64,000 bases of DNA from Diphasiastrum complanatum (taxonomy: Eukaryota > Streptophyta > Lycopodiopsida > Lycopodiales > Lycopodiaceae), in contig CM055099.1 in assembly GCA_029204225.1 (NCBI GenBank), forward strand, positions 57,547,982 through 57,611,981. The letters run 5' to 3'. The stretch's first letter is position 1; each line of letters begins with the position of its first letter. Of this stretch, positions 1 through 13,828 are shown one piece after another. The translations under genes were made by a program, and so were the position numbers. The notes beneath the pieces are model-generated. The model was given only the letters and a program-made list of their open reading frames with translations, had not been told where the DNA came from and made no database searches.

Positions 1-1521
1 GTTTGAAGTGGCAAGTTCCAACTCCAGAGAGTACAAATTCCAAAGTCTCGACTCTCCTTAGCAAGCAGATCCTTGTACCCTACAACTTACAACTTACTGC
101 AGTTCTCTTAAGACTTAAACTTGGGTCACTATGTTTTCGATACGATAGGTCACAGGTCGCGACTTGGATTTGATTATCCTGATTCCTGATATCTGTAAAT
201 TTAGAGGAAATTGTTTAGCTATACAGTGAATATATGACTTGTACATCAGAAAAATCATTTTTTTTGAAAAATGGAGAAGACAGGTTCGAACCGTTTTCCG
301 ATTCGAACCTGGCCTGCCGGTTCGAATCGACCTGTTCGAACCAGGGTGTAACCTTGATTGTCATTTAAGGAGGGTGTTAGAAATAAATGACTATGCTAAA
401 GTTAATCCATAGGTTACTTTGGCCCAAAAGGTCGAGATTTGTGTAACCATGGGTATTTAGTTATTTAGGCCATGTTAAGTTTGTCTTAATTTGTGATGGA
501 CCCAATTTTGGTCATGTACTGACTCGTGGGTCCTTAGAGGTTTAATTTGGTTTAGGGTCCCTATCTTGACTTTTGGGGGTGCCCTACATTCAGTAAGTAG
601 GTAGAGTACATATTGGCTTATTGTGTCACATTTTTCAGTTTTGGCCAAGCATTGCTCTTCATTACTTGGGTTGCTGTTTTCTCTCTCTCTCTCTCTCTCT
701 TAGAGAAAGGCGCCTAGCCTCTTCTTTCTTGTGTCTTGTGGAGATTGATTGATAGCTAGATCTTGGTGCCTTGACTCTTGTTTTTCTTCAATAATTATAG
801 GACTAAGTTTGCTACACCTAACGGATAACGAAGTTTGGTTAACTACAAGATATAGGACTAAATAAATTTTTTTTGATGTTCTCATGGGCTGTGCAGGACC
901 GTACTTCATTTGTTTTCTTAATTCTACCCGAGAGCATGATCTCTTAGCATTCCTTACTCATAGTTCTTGGGATGTTTACAAGCTGTCCTTACGTAAAAGA
1001 TCAGATTTGACACTTAGATTTAGTGTGATCAATATGATCAATCAATGTAGCAAGACATGTAGGACGACATGGATCTATCGGTACAACTTCCAACTACACC
1101 AAGGCAATTTCATATAGGCTGAGTGTACCATCAAATAACGGGGACATTAGATGGCAGATTCTGAACAATTCCACAAGTCGCATGAGTAGGATCGTATTGG
1201 GAGATTGACCGAAAGCCTCACTATTCGTAGCCTGTGGGATGTGCTATACGTACATTTTTTTGCAAATTTTGTCCTTATAGTGTTGCATATTCATTTGATT
1301 ATATCTTTAATGAGCCTTAAGATAGAAAGAATGAATATATTGTGTGAAACAATTAACAGATACGTCTCTTGAAAAGATTTGCTTCCATAACGTGAAGTTG
1401 TTTTTGTGATTTATTCAAGAAATAATCTTTACTTGCTGTGAGGATTTGTCTGACTATCATATGATCAGATGATTACTTCCCTCTAGAGACGTTGACTTGG
1501 CGATTGTATTTGACTTTGAAG
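1..1521 (+). other. Upstream POL2 intron sequence with a possible LTR edge
   Basis: No POL2 exon was found before 1522, so this should be the 3' part of an intron at least 1.5 kb long. It holds a cluster of GGTTCGAA / GATTCGAACC words at 281-351, a purine run (ttaaggaggg, 365-374) followed directly by TGTTAG at 375, and (CT)10 at 681-700. A polypurine tract plus a TG start suggests the beginning of a plus-strand LTR at 375. Its end was not defined and no coding remnant was seen. Confidence 0.4.
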
Positions 1522-2856
1522 GGGAGCGAGATGGTATTCTATGGAAATGGCAGGTGTGGTGACCTATACAGGTGCTAAGATTATACAGAATGCTCGAGTT
1601 CTTGTCGACAAAATTGGGAAGCCTTTAGAGCTTGACACTGATGGTATATGGTGTTGTTTGCCAGCATCCTTCCCTGAAAATTTTGTCTTCATCACCAAGT
1701 AAGTGCTTGTTGCCTATCTTTAAGTTTAAATATAAGGGTTTGTTTTGTGCTCTTTAAAATCATTACAATCATGTAGTTTGTGTAGTCGTATTCATGAACA
1801 CCTTTTCTTGATGATATTAAAAACAGCAGCACAAATGTGTCCTTTTTCAACAAAACTAATCTGTGTGAAGCCTTGCTGGATAAGCACTGCAGGGAAACAA
1901 AAAGGAAGCTGACCATATCATATCCATGTGTAATGCTAAATGTTGATGTAGCTCTCAACAACACGAATGATCAATATCAGGTTAAGAAGATCTCTTTCCC
2001 AAAACTTTAAAGATGATCTATACATTCAAAATAGAATGTTTCTATGTGTGCTAGATGCATCATGCTTCTGTGCTCTTAGTTGTGTGACTCTTGTGGGAGC
2101 TTTTATTGTACTTTCTCCAAATTAATAGTAAATTTAGCCAGTGACATATAATAATTTATTTGGTCGGTCTGACCTTGGCGGTAAATGCATGGTAGACTTT
2201 GGCGGATCCCATCCGGCGGACTTATAACGTCAGCAGTGAGTGCTCCATTGAATTTGAAGTTGACGGCCCTTACAAGGTAAGAGTTTCAGGTTCAATCTCT
2301 ACAAATTGCTTTGCACATAATTAAGGACTTGGTGGCTACAGCTGTTATCTGACAGCCATTTAAATACATTTTTTAACCAGGCTATGATTTTACCTGCTTC
2401 AAAAGAGGAAGGAGTTCTCATTAAAAAGCGGTATGCAGTCTTTAATGATGATGGTACACTTGCAGAGCTCAAAGGTTTTGAAGTGAAGCGCCGTGGTGAG
2501 CTTAAGCTTATCAAGGTGTTTCAGGTAACTGTTGTATCATGTCTTTATTTCTTGTGTCCTATTATTCAGCTTTATTAACTGCACATTTGCATGTGTTGTT
2601 GTAATTATTGTTTTCTACATAAGCAGTGAGCCCATCCTTAAATGTCACTCGTTAGAGAGAGAAGTTGTTTTACTGTTTAGCTACAAATTGGAAATACAGC
2701 CAGTGGTTTATCAAAACAAGAAAGATGACTTAAGTTTTGACTGCTACCCTTCTTTCACAGGCAGAAGTATTTGAAAAGTTTCTGCTTGGAGAAACTCTAG
2801 AAGAATGCTATGCCGCAGTTGCATCTGTTGCAGATCGGTGGATTGATATGTTAGAG
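1522..2856 (+). CDS. POL2A: DNA polymerase epsilon catalytic subunit, exons 1-5 of those in window (partial gene)
   Basis: Five exons: 1522-1698, 1893-1980, 2196-2276, 2381-2524 and 2761-2856, each bounded by AG and GT and joining in frame. Base 1522 completes a codon begun upstream, so the gene starts outside the window. The translation opens with [11 protein letters not shown] and continues into [10 protein letters not shown], which holds the epsilon form of polymerase motif C (DTDG; acidic residues bind catalytic metal). It then runs through [11 protein letters not shown] and [11 protein letters not shown] to [13 protein letters not shown], a stretch very conserved in POLE/Pol2. The enzyme is the leading-strand replicative polymerase, acting in the nucleus. 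Motifs A and B, the exonuclease domain and the N-terminal Fe-S cysteines are not in the window. No stop codons or frameshifts were found. The family call is firm; the symbol follows the Arabidopsis orthologue by inference. Confidence 0.95.
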
Positions 2857-3639
2857 GTGAGCTTCTGTGCATAAGCTGCCTGTAAAGGTTGATATTTAAC
2901 TGTACCATTTCCCTTACTACTCCATGCCATTCTTTCTCTGTGCCTTAAAAAAGAGCACATGCAATTTGTACATACATATCTGTCTAGATCTCCTAAAAGC
3001 CTCTGTTCATTTAGATCCGAGTTACACCTTTTTTTGCTTTGTTCTGTAGAACTCTAAGACTATCATACTTAAATGATACAAAGTAACCTGATTTTTTAAT
3101 TATATCACAAGCTCAAGGCTTCCTGAAGTTATGGGAAAAGGGCTGTGTATAACGAGTACAAAGAACAAGGAAATTTTTGGCTGGTAGTATTTGAATTTTG
3201 TTGGACATTGTAAAGTTTTGATGACAATTTCATGTATAAACCACTGATCAGATGAAAAGGCTCTGTGCTTTGTTATGAGTCATGACCATAATCACCAGAA
3301 GATTCTTATCAAGATTTGTATTAATTAGAACAGAATCCAAAGAATTCAGATTGAGCATTCTTTTTTGAAATAAGTTGCTTAGTATTGTATAATTTTTTAA
3401 GATTTTAGAAAATCATGATGTTAGATCATGTTAATAATCTAAATGCACTGTTAATACTAAATAGAGTTACAAATGGGAGATGGGTGATATGGTGGCTGAT
3501 TCCCTACACGTATTGTTACTACCATATTCAGTTAAGGACATGGAATAGTCCTAATATGGTAGACCGGTCCTTCGGTATTCGAGATTATTGGTTAGGCCTC
3601 GGAAATTCCATGTCAAGGCCAGTTTGTGACTAATGACCT

Positions 3640-4004
3640 TGAGAGGACCCAAACACTCTTCAATGAGACATATGGAGTGGTGCACGTACATGTGATTGTT
3701 GTATGCATGTGGACCGCATGAGAGCTGTGATGTATTTATAGTTGGGTTGCGTGGGGATTGCATGAGTTCATGCACAGGATTCTACTCTCTATATATTGGA
3801 GTAGAGTTTATCCCGTCGACGACTTTTGGTTCAGGTTACCAGATGCTCTCTTCTCCTCAAGCATTCACATGGCATGGCCCGGGGGCTAGATCCAGTATTG
3901 ATCTAGGATAGGTTGGGAGGTTTTGCTCCTACATGTCTCCTATTGTGTTCTCCTATCCTTATCTTAGGGGTTTTCCCTAATGGTCTTTATATTGGTATCA
4001 TAGC
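3640..4004 (+). repeat. LTR remnant with tRNA-Met primer-binding-like site in POL2 intron 5
   Basis: TGGTATCATAGC at 3993-4004 resembles the initiator-tRNA-Met primer-binding site of plant LTR retrotransposons (usual form TGGTATCAGAGC). Just before it, 3640-3990 has the look of an LTR, with a TATA-like tatttatag at 3733-3741 and pyrimidine-rich stretches. The left end is not defined. The next kilobase (4005-5400) contains short open frames without recognised domains, possibly an eroded gag region. Confidence 0.4.
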
Positions 4005-6769
4005 TTGGCTAAGGTACAGTCTTGGATGGGATGGAGGCAAGGTCTACATCGAATCGAAATTGGAGAGCACTTGGATTTACATCCCGGATGGAGTGCTGAT
4101 TTCTCAAGGGAAGTTGGAATCTGGATTGCCTGATTCTTGGTTGAAGCATGCTTTTCAAGATTTGGTGGTAGAGTGCTCTTCTACTTGTATGATTTTGTTA
4201 AAAATGCTGAGAATTAGTATAGAATTGATTCTTAAATTTCTGGTGCCTTGAGAAAGGTTTCATTTGATGTAGAATGTTCTGCATGTTTGTACTCCACTTG
4301 ATTGTTTAGCTGTCTGAATCTGCTTGGTTTGAGGTTTGAATTACTTCCATGGGTCCATAATGTTATCGGTAATTTAGATTCATGTATAGCTTCAGAAGGT
4401 TTATTGAAATATTGGTTGGGAATCAATCTTTCTTAAAGAAACTAATTGAGGCTGTAAGTCTTGAATTTAAATAATTGCATGCATGTTGAAGATTCGAGAT
4501 TTTTTTTCAGAATTAATCCTCTGTAAAACAAGCAAACTAAGAACATAGATTGGATATAGTAGTGTGTTCGTTCTCTAGTAGCAAGCAGAAACGGATAGGG
4601 ACGATTGAGTGCTCACTCTGCCTGACATGGGAATAGTTTGATGCCTTTCCCTGTTGAGTGCTTGAAACCACAGTTGAGGGATGTAACCCTGGCAGTGGAA
4701 AGGGGTTTTGCAAACTGTCCGAAGCCTACCCTTCTAACCTTTGGCTACAGAGATTATTTCTGAATTCAGAAATCTGGATCTGTGATCGCTGTCCAAATGT
4801 TATGAGGGCTGTACCGAATCATCAGGGTTTGATTTATCTGAAAATAACAGCCGGTTGGAAGTAATGGAGACAGCGGATAATGTGGCTTGTTGAGTTGCAG
4901 GATGGGCATTGGATTGCTGAGCAATCTGTTTTGAAAGAGATGTCTTTTCTTTGCAACCCCATTACTCGCTGAGAAAGAGCAATTCAGTGTCTGGTTAGAT
5001 CTTCCTCGCTGAAACCCACGGTTGCTTGAATCAAGGTAAGGCACAGGTGCCGTTTATGTGATAAATCAAGAACATGATTCTGCCATACAGTGGCATGTAA
5101 AGCAGCGATGGTTGCTTGAAGGGGGAAGAGTAGTAGGATTGCTGATAGGAGGTCGCTGGTGCCGCGCTGGCTGTTCGCTGAATCTGAGAGCTGTTGAAGA
5201 TTCATGCAGGGCATTCATTCCTTCCCTGAAATCACCTGCATATTTGTGTTTGGAAGGCTGCCTGCTGGACTCCTTGGTGATTGGGAAGAGCAGTTCACTT
5301 TCATCCTTTCATGTTGATTCAGCTCTTCACGGGCTGATAGCCACTGGGATGCATGATCCAATGGATCCAGAGAGGCAGCTTACCATTCCAATGATGGCAG
5401 TGTGAGGAAGATCCGCGTGTAAAGGAATCGCCTGTGGCGGTCGTGGACACAGCAGCAGAACTTGCACGTTTCCTTATGCTTTGTTTTGAGAACTCCTTTA
5501 GGGTTTGTGGGGCTTTGTTGAGTGTATATGCAAAAGCATGTTGCTTTTTTCCCCTTTGATTGCTTGTAAAGACTTTGCATGGGTCTTTTTGGAAAAGAAT
5601 TTTTTTTTCTTGGTAGTTGCATGGCTGGATGAGTGGTTACACAAGTGACAAATATGTGGCCTAGAGTTTCGTGAACCTCAGTGCCATTATGTCTGCAATC
5701 GAACTGTGATGGTTTCGAAAAGGAGATTTTTGAGGGAATCTGCCTAAACTAATAGTTGAGAATAAAATTATCGATTCTCCAGACCATGACCTTGAATGTT
5801 GCGTGAAGAAATATTTTTTGCTATCCTAACAGAGTCTATGAGCTTGGTTCATAGATTTAGGATTGACGGCAAGTTATTGGTTCTTCATGGGATTTCTTTT
5901 CCAAACCGGTCCCCGGTTCGAGGAAATTTGATTTTCTGGTATCATGCCAATTAACGATTTAACTTTGGAGTAAGAGTACTCCCAGTAAACTGAGTTAAAT
6001 TGTGCTAGTGGATTTAAAAAAAAAATCCATATATTTTCCTTTTCGATCAGTAAAATACTTATGGTTTTGCGGTTGCATTCTAACTGATTTCGGTCATTAG
6101 TAATTGGCAATCAAAAGCTTTTAGCAAATTACTTGCTGAAGAGAGAGTTCAGTTTAAATTAATGGAATGAATTTGACAAATGGATTTTTGTTGAATACGG
6201 TAAGAGAAGTATTGGAATCCAAATTTTGTGGATTTTCTATTCAAGGACTTTCATTAGTTGCATTAAACTGATAGACCTTAACAGAGTAATGCTAAAGCCA
6301 GTGAAATGAAAGGGAAAACCGACTTTTTTTATTTAGCGTTTGCTATGTGTGTAAGAAGATTCCTTGTGCCTCAGCCGATGAAAATTTTCAGGCACCAGAA
6401 ATTCAAAAGGGGGAAGAAAAGGACATCTGGGTTAGTGAATGTGTTTGTATTATGTAATTTGGATTTTTGGAAATCCTTGCGAGAAAATTGCATGATATCG
6501 GTTGTTGAATTTGTTAAGTTGAATTCATATTGAATATCTATAGGACCATGAGTACGACCATAATTTTGAATAAAAATTGTGATATGAGAGTGAGAATTGA
6601 CACATGGATCACATTTGTACCGTTAGTACATGATAGAGCCTTATTCCTAGGAGTTGGAACTCTCAGATGGATTTGGGAATCTTGGTACTAACCAGAAAGG
6701 TTGTATAATTTGACAGTAAAACATGTGTGGTCCTTCTTGTTAAATCACAATTTCGTAAATGGATTATTA

Positions 6770-7190
6770 TTATCCATTAGGAACAAAATTTATGGGTTCG
6801 CCAGTGCTTGGTGGAATAGATATGTGCCTATACGGTATGAGATGGATCTGGAATATCGGATATGGTGGTTATGGATCTTCTGGTAGGAATGAAATTCCTC
6901 GTACCGATTTTGTTATTGGTGTATTACTTCAGTTGTTTTGAATTCTTAATGCTTCCTTTTGTTTTTGATGAATACACGGGTTATTTCAACAATATATGAA
7001 CGATATTGCTCGTCCATACTTGGGTCGATGCCTAGTGGTATTCTTAGATGACACTTTCATCTACAGTGAATTACTTAAGGAACATGAGAGAATTCGATTG
7101 GTTTGAAGTTTTTTCGGAAATTGGTTGAAGATTAGATCCTATATTTGGATATGGGATAGCCAGTTAATTTTTCTGATTTCCTGGTGATCA
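6770..7190 (+). pseudogene. Gypsy-type reverse transcriptase fragment, degenerate, in POL2 intron 5
   Basis: Across shifting frames, residues resembling the Ty3/Gypsy RT palm can be read: FEFLMLPF near 6940-6965, then NDIARPYLGRCLVVFLDDTFIYS at 6998-7066. The latter contains the VVFLDD active-site motif and the usual IYS that follows it. Stop codons and frameshifts break the rest. It sits in the same orientation as POL2 and as the primer-site remnant at 3993, so both may belong to one old insertion. The stretches 5400-6770 and 7190-7965 hold nothing I can name. Confidence 0.55.
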
Positions 7191-7965
7191 GATCTAGAAG
7201 CAAAGAACTTTCTTCGAGGGAAAGCTGATGGTATGGGGATCATGAGACTTAATAGACAACGGACAACTAAATACAGAGACAATACGCGCAACTAAATGCA
7301 AAAAAATCTGGATTAGTGTGTGTCATCACAGTTAAGACTGAGCATCGAGGCAGGTCATTGAACATAGACATGTGATCAAGTATTGTGTTTGACAATTACT
7401 TGCAGAGTTAACAGATCTATTTGTGGACAAATTTTAGACTATGATTTAAATGGAATTTCATCAGTCTTCGGACTTGCTCTCTGAAATAAAGAGTGGATTC
7501 ACCCAGTGGTTCGTGTAACCGAGATTACATGAAGGTGATCTCTACTATTTGGAAAAGATCAACTCACTAGGAAGATTTATAGCTTAGTGTATCTCTGGAT
7601 TCTGAGTTAGTACTCCTGTGTAGAGGCAAGCAATTGAATAATTGTTGCATCTCTGAATAGTATTCCAGATGGTAAGATCAGACTGAGGATAATAATTCCT
7701 GCGAAAGCACTATTATGGACATTTGGGAATTCTTCTTTGATTCTAGAAAAATAGAGGAAGATGTTATCGGTCCTTTTATAATGTGATATTGACACCCTCA
7801 CTGCATACTGTCTCATGAACCATGCTATTCTTGAGAGTTTCAAGTTGATCTTTCAATAATTGATGTGTGCGCCAATGGAGAATGCTGTCTCATGAACCAT
7901 GCCGTGCTTGAGTACATGCTCGAGTGATATGCTGTATAGTTTAACCAGTTCTTTTGTCTATGCAG

Positions 7966-10563
7966 AATCAAGGAGTTGATCTTGCTGATAGTGAACTTTT
8001 GGATTACATCTCCGAGTCTAGTACTATGAGCAAGTCTCTTGCAGACTACGGTGAGAAAAAATCATGTGCAACGACAACGGCACGCCGTCTTGCTGATTTT
8101 CTTGGCGATGCCATGGTTAAAGATAAGGGGCTTAGTTGCCGGTACATAGTGGCTCGTGATCCTCAGGTGCGTATATCTTTTTTGTGATTAACTGGCTCTG
8201 ACTAAGGTAGGTGCACATCTCCATGCTTTGACTTGAATCCCTCGAGTGACAACCACACGTGTTGATTGTGTGTACAAAGATCTGTTTGCCTGTTACATTT
8301 CATTGCTGTGGAATTCAGGGAGCACCAGTCAGCGAGCGGGCAGTACCAGTGGCAATTTTTGAGACGGAATCAGGTTTGTGCAACTGTATGACAAGTCACA
8401 ACATGACTGTGAGCTATGCTAGTGTTAGTAGGAAATATAGTCGATTGGGTTATTTTCCATCCTGTTCCTCTCTTCAGCAAAGACTTCGCCAATAGGTTTA
8501 GTGCCACTCTTGTGGGTGCAGATGTGATAAAAGTATACCTCAGAAAATGGTGCAAAGTTAGTGCTGATGTTGCTATTCGTTCTATTGTTGATTGGGCATA
8601 CTACCGTCAGAGGCTCAATTCAGCAATCCAGAAGATTATCACTATTCCTGCCGCAATGCAAAAGGTTTATTACTTGACTTCGGCTCACATAAATTGAACA
8701 TTGTATGTATTTTGCATGATGGCTAGGTCAATGCTTGACAGTTCTTAATGGGAATAATAAGTTTAACATGTACTTGATGATCTACTTACGATAAGTTTTT
8801 AATGTTCTTGCTTAAGTGTGCTGTCCCAAATAAGAGGTGATAATTGCAGAGATATTTAAGACATCCAGGGGGCTTAGGGAGCTATTTTGAATCCATTTTT
8901 ATAACTAAACTGTGATAGTGCTATTGGCTGGCCAATGTTGCACTTTTTCAAAATTGTTCAGTCAGTAGTCCTCAATCAAATCAAAGCATGTTTCAAATGC
9001 ACGAAGGTCACCAATGACGCACGTGCTGTGTGTTTTGATTCTTTTCAGGTTGCAAACCCTGTTCCTAGAGTTCCTCATCCGGATTGGCTGTGGAAGAAAG
9101 TACGAGAAAAAGATGATAAATACCGCCAGAAAAGTATTCGTAGCATCTTTAGCTCAAAGTCGCCTGTCAGGGATCAGGGAATTGAGGTGATCGAAACAGA
9201 TGCCATGCTTGGTGCTGAGTTAATTGGCGATCTGGAAGATATAGCTTCGGGAAAAGAGCATGTTGGTAGGGGTACTCATAAACAGGCTCAACCTCAAGTT
9301 ATCAGTAAAGTTCTGAATTCTTTGGGTAACACTGAACACAAACAAGTTACGAATTTGCAAATACATGACGACCAGACCGGTAGCGCTCAGAATGGGATGA
9401 AAAGTCCTGATAAAAAGAATAGCTATGAAGATTGGCTTGAACACAAAAAGCGAAAGTGGAAAGAAATTCGTTTAAAATGCAAGAAGCTGAGGTGGACTCT
9501 TTGTCATTTATTAGTTTGCTGATATTAACTGGTAGTAAATGCATAAGCCACTTGAAAAAAGAACCTGCTTGACATACCATGCCTCAGTGTTAGTCTCCAT
9601 GTGTATCTCGTAACTTCCCTTCTTCAAGAATTATCTTGATTGAAGTAACTTTTTTCATAACCTACTTTGTTGGAGTTCTAGGCAGGGAGTAGGTGCAGAG
9701 TTGAGGGAAAGTACTCGCCATAATGTAATCAAGAGTCTTCAAGCAGACATGTTGACACATCAACGCTCAAGAAAGACTGTCAGGACATTCTTTCGAGATA
9801 AAGAAGCTGCATTGACACATTCACACTGGCAGGTCTTTCTTATATCATCTCTATGGTACTTTGCATGAGCATGCTTGGGTCATATCTTCAGTCTTCCATA
9901 TGAGAAATGCTTTAGAACTTATTTTTCTACTGAGGCATGCGAGCAACTGTTGAGTTTTGGGAACACCCCATGAATTTGCAGATTCTGCAACTTCTTCCAG
10001 CTCAAAGGTGTGGTGAATTCACAGCCTGGGTAATGGCTGGAGGTGACATGTTCAAGCTTGGCATAAAGATTCCACGTGTTTTTTATCTGAACACACATGT
10101 GCTAACCACAGAGGATTATCTTGGAAAGCGTGTTGTCCGTGTGCTGCCTCATGGACACCCATGCTCACATCTTATTGAGGTGAAAGCTTGTAGTTGCTGT
10201 TACAACTTATCTAAATAAAATGCATATTTGTGCACTGCTTAGAATAACTAATTTGCTGAACCAAAACTCCAAGAAAATAGTAAATCGATTGAATTCTCTT
10301 CACTTCTTTGGAAGATACGTTGGACTTAAACCAGGAAATCCGAGTGAAGTTAATCTGAACAGAGGTGAAATTTCATAATAGGTCCTGACACACCCAAAAT
10401 CTCCCATTTTAGTTCAGGCTTGACATGCTTATAGAATTTTCCTCAATGTTTATTGTTTTCATTGACATTCTGATATGCTGTTTTACAGGTCACTATTGAA
10501 GAAGAACAATTCAAAGCTGCGGGAAGGAAGTTAGCTGCTCACCTGTCTGATCCAGAAGTGGAG
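7966..10563 (+). CDS. POL2A: DNA polymerase epsilon catalytic subunit, exons 6-12 in window
   Basis: Exons 7966-8166, 8319-8373, 8522-8664, 9049-9491, 9682-9832, 9982-10179 and 10489-10563. Phases agree at every junction; for example, the 55-bp exon ends in phase 1 and 8522 supplies the missing two bases. Residues cover the end of the catalytic half and the linker: [56 protein letters not shown]. Exon 9 is the longest (443 bp). It holds a charged, poorly conserved linker (about residues 40-130 of the exon), where POLE proteins of different lineages differ in length. IPRVFYLN and VVRVLPHG mark entry into the catalytically inactive C-terminal B-family polymerase module. Intron 5 before this block is 5.1 kb and intron 12 after it is 9.05 kb; both are filled with transposon debris. 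Confidence 0.94.
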
Positions 10564-11861
10564 GTGAGCTGTATCAGTAAGGCATAGATGCAACTGGTTC
10601 ACATAGTTTACCTAGAAATGCACCTGTAAAGGTCCTGTCTTTCTATTTGGAGTATTGCTGTGCCTACAATTACTATAAAACCAAAGCAGACAGGCGAAAG
10701 TTGTCTTTTCTCTGAGATATTATCAAAGCCTTGCTGAAACCTAGGCCTTTTAGCAGTTAGTCTAGGAACCCATCATGTAACCATCTAGTTAATCATCTCA
10801 CGTTTTCAATCTGTTCCAGTTCTCTGGAGTTGCTAGAGAACTGAAGTAGATAGACCAAGAGCCTTTTGTTAGGATTAGTTTAAGTTCTGGTGGACCAAGA
10901 AAATTGATAATGCTAAATGTATAATTGGAGTAGAAATTGCTGACTGCTTTCACAAAATACTCAACAAGATGCCCTCACCGGAAAATATCGTCTAAATCAA
11001 TCACCTGGAATAGAAAAACAAAATATTGCAGACTGCCGGGACAGCTGTTCCTGTACATTTTCTACAAATAGTTGCACCCTATTTGTGTTAAAAATCTGAG
11101 TCTGTAAATTATATGGTTCATCACTCTGATCGTGTGCCTGTGTCTACGTAGTTCCCAGCCAGTTCAAGTCAATTTGAGAAAGAAATCTCAGATCTCAAAT
11201 CAAGCTAGGGCAATTCTGATTCAACTTGTTTGAAAAAAACAAATTTAGGTGGAAAAATACTCAAAATATTTATTTTTTTAACGAGTTTTTCAGATTTGAA
11301 TAGGTTTGAAAAGCCTCGAACCATGATTCTTGGAACTCTGCATGTGTCGTCTGCATATCCAGGTGTTGGTACCGTTTCAACTTTATTATTGATTTGCTTG
11401 TTACACCAATAACGTCCCTCTCCTAACTAAGATCAGATGCGAGGGAGGGAGGGAGGTAGGGAGAGCTTGTGGAGAGATAGCGATATGATGTCATACGCAA
11501 AGGGCTTGATAGAGAATTGTTGGCTTTGAGCCAAAGACTTGGCAATGTGAGAAAGTCATATGCTGCCAAGTATAGAGCACAAATAGCTGAGATGTATACT
11601 ATGATAGCAAAATCATGAGTTTAGGATATGATATAGACATAACATCCAAATAATGAGCCATATAAGGTCACCTTCCTCGCTAGACCCACCTTTGACCTTG
11701 CGCTCCCTCTTTTCCGTGTGGGAGTGAACTTCCCTCTTTGTGCTGCCTACTCGCGACGTAGAAGAATCCATTTTGCGATGATTTGGGATGCAACAAAAAA
11801 TGAGAGGTTGCTACATGTGGTTGTGGGAGGTGTCCCCACACCCATTTGCATGGATAGGGAC

Positions 11862-12245
11862 CATAGTTCTTAGGAGCGGAACATAGCCGTTTCTAGGAAC
11901 GGTTATTGTTCCTGGGAATGGCCTTAGGTGATTTTAATATTTTTTTATATTTTTTTTTAACTCCCTATAATCCTATTATAGCTTGACTTTGCAAGAGGTG
12001 AAAACTCGTTTACAAACATGATAATAATAAGGGTTTCGTGTGTAAAAATAGGGTTTTAATTCCTCCTCCCAAGTTCCCATTCCTGTCCCTAATTTCCTAC
12101 GTTCCTAAGTTTCTGCGTGAAAAAAGGGTTTCTGTTCCTGTTCCTAAATTCCCGTTCCGTTCTTGTTCCTAAGTTCCTAAGTTTGTAAATAAGAAAAGGG
12201 TTTCTATTCTTGATCCGGTTCCTAAGTTTCTTAAGGTACATAAGG
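11862..12245. repeat. GGAAC/GTTCC-rich block, possible hAT element end, POL2 intron 12
   Basis: The block starts CATAGTTCTTAGGAGCGGAAC and contains many copies of GTTCC, GGAAC and TTCCTAAG on both strands to about 12245. A matching cluster (ggaacaactgttcctgagg) lies at 14354-14372. This layout, with short palindrome-forming words clustered near both ends, is the same as in the complete miniature elements at 17932 and 25454, which also start CATAG. No target-site duplication was found, so the element is probably damaged or nested. Confidence 0.4.
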
Positions 12246-13828
12246 AACAATAAGTTGACAAAGTTTGCTGGGAGCTCTTTATAAAACTAGCAAAGCTATG
12301 GAACTAATATTAACTTGACAAAATTTACTGGCAGCTTCTTATATACCTAGCAGAACCATTGATCGATGTATATTGCATATAAATACCCATGACTACATGG
12401 CAACATTGCACTGTTACACAATCCACTAGCCAATATACAAAATGTTACACATGCAAAAAGTCTTCAACTCATACGAAAATGCTCATGGTTAATAAACTAC
12501 TAACAATTACATATATTTGTGCATGTGCAAAGAGATATGATCGTACATAAACTTAATAACATGACACGAAAAAACCAGTTCGCAAAAACTATTAAACATG
12601 ACAGTTAGCATTTTTTAATGAATTACAAAGACTAAGACAAAATTTAACATAATCAAACGAAACATCAAATAGAAAAAATACTTATAATTAACTAATCTAA
12701 TTTTTTCCATTTCTATGTATACATAAAAACGTCTATTTAATTACTATGATATTGAGACAACAAAGTCACACATTTAAACAAACCATATATTACTTTTACA
12801 TCAGAAACTAACTATTGCATGTATTATTACATGTACAAAAGATCTTGTACCTATATAGAAAATCTCATTTTTTTTGTTTGGTACTTCATTATTTAGATTG
12901 AAATATAATTGTTGTCTATCTATTACGAGATAAAAAAAACAAGTTAAAATATACAAAACCATGGAACAAAATATGAATAACCATGTACTGTCTTATCAAG
13001 TATATTCTTCTATACATTTCTTATAAATTATGTACTTTTGTTGGATTTTCCACCAACATACGTACGTAATATTATATGCATAGGGGTTTTCCACCTCATA
13101 CAAAAATTTTGTTTTTCTACTCTTAACTAAAAACTATGTACGTCTTTATGAACATGCATAAATCTATAAAAATATTTTTGATTCTAGACAAATCTATCAC
13201 ATGATATTCGATAGTCACATAACAAACAAAACAAAACAGAATAAAATCCTATACTCAATTGTATAATAATATTTATGAACAAATTAATTGTATTGATACG
13301 AGTAGCATAGATTAATTCGTTGCATATAAATACCCATGACCACATACCAACAATATTGAACGAACGATTTTTTTTGCACATAAATCTTGATAATTTTTAT
13401 ACAAATGCATTTAAACTTACTATATTACTAATATTTTTAAGTCTTTGATATCCAAAAGATACATTCTTTTAATGAAATCTATTAACTCGTTCATGAACAC
13501 GGTAAACGGACAAATTGCAATTACCTGTATTGAACTTTTTAAACCATATTGTGTGAAAAGGTATAGGCTTGTGACACACGTCAAGTTTAGGTTTGATGAG
13601 TGATGCACCCTATGTGGTGGCAAAAGTCAAAGGTTCTAATCATAAGAGAGAGATGTGTTGCAAGGGTCCAATCAAAAGTGAGGGATGTTGCATCACACAT
13701 CCAATAGGATTAGAGAGGCTATGTGTAAGGGGTACAATAGGAATTAGCCACTGTTTTGCTTGTATTGCCTTCTCTCTCTAGATGAGCCCAAAAGTGGTAT
13801 TCTCTCTCTCTACCCGAGGAGAGGAGCT
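12246..13828. other. AT-rich intron filler, no gene
   Basis: Strongly AT-rich sequence with no coding potential. A short segment (tgcatataaataccc, followed by atgac) occurs twice, near 12375 and 13321, hinting at an internal duplication. I see nothing else here. Confidence 0.5.

Noticed and set aside
281-351. GGTTCGAANC words resembling tRNA T-loops (also at 28365-28376)
   Set aside because: No A-box, acceptor pairing or cloverleaf surrounds them; they are repeated palindromes in transposon ends.
4984-5405. Overlapping open frames of 76 and 115 codons in POL2 intron 5
   Set aside because: Neither shows a domain; at most they are eroded retroelement sequence.
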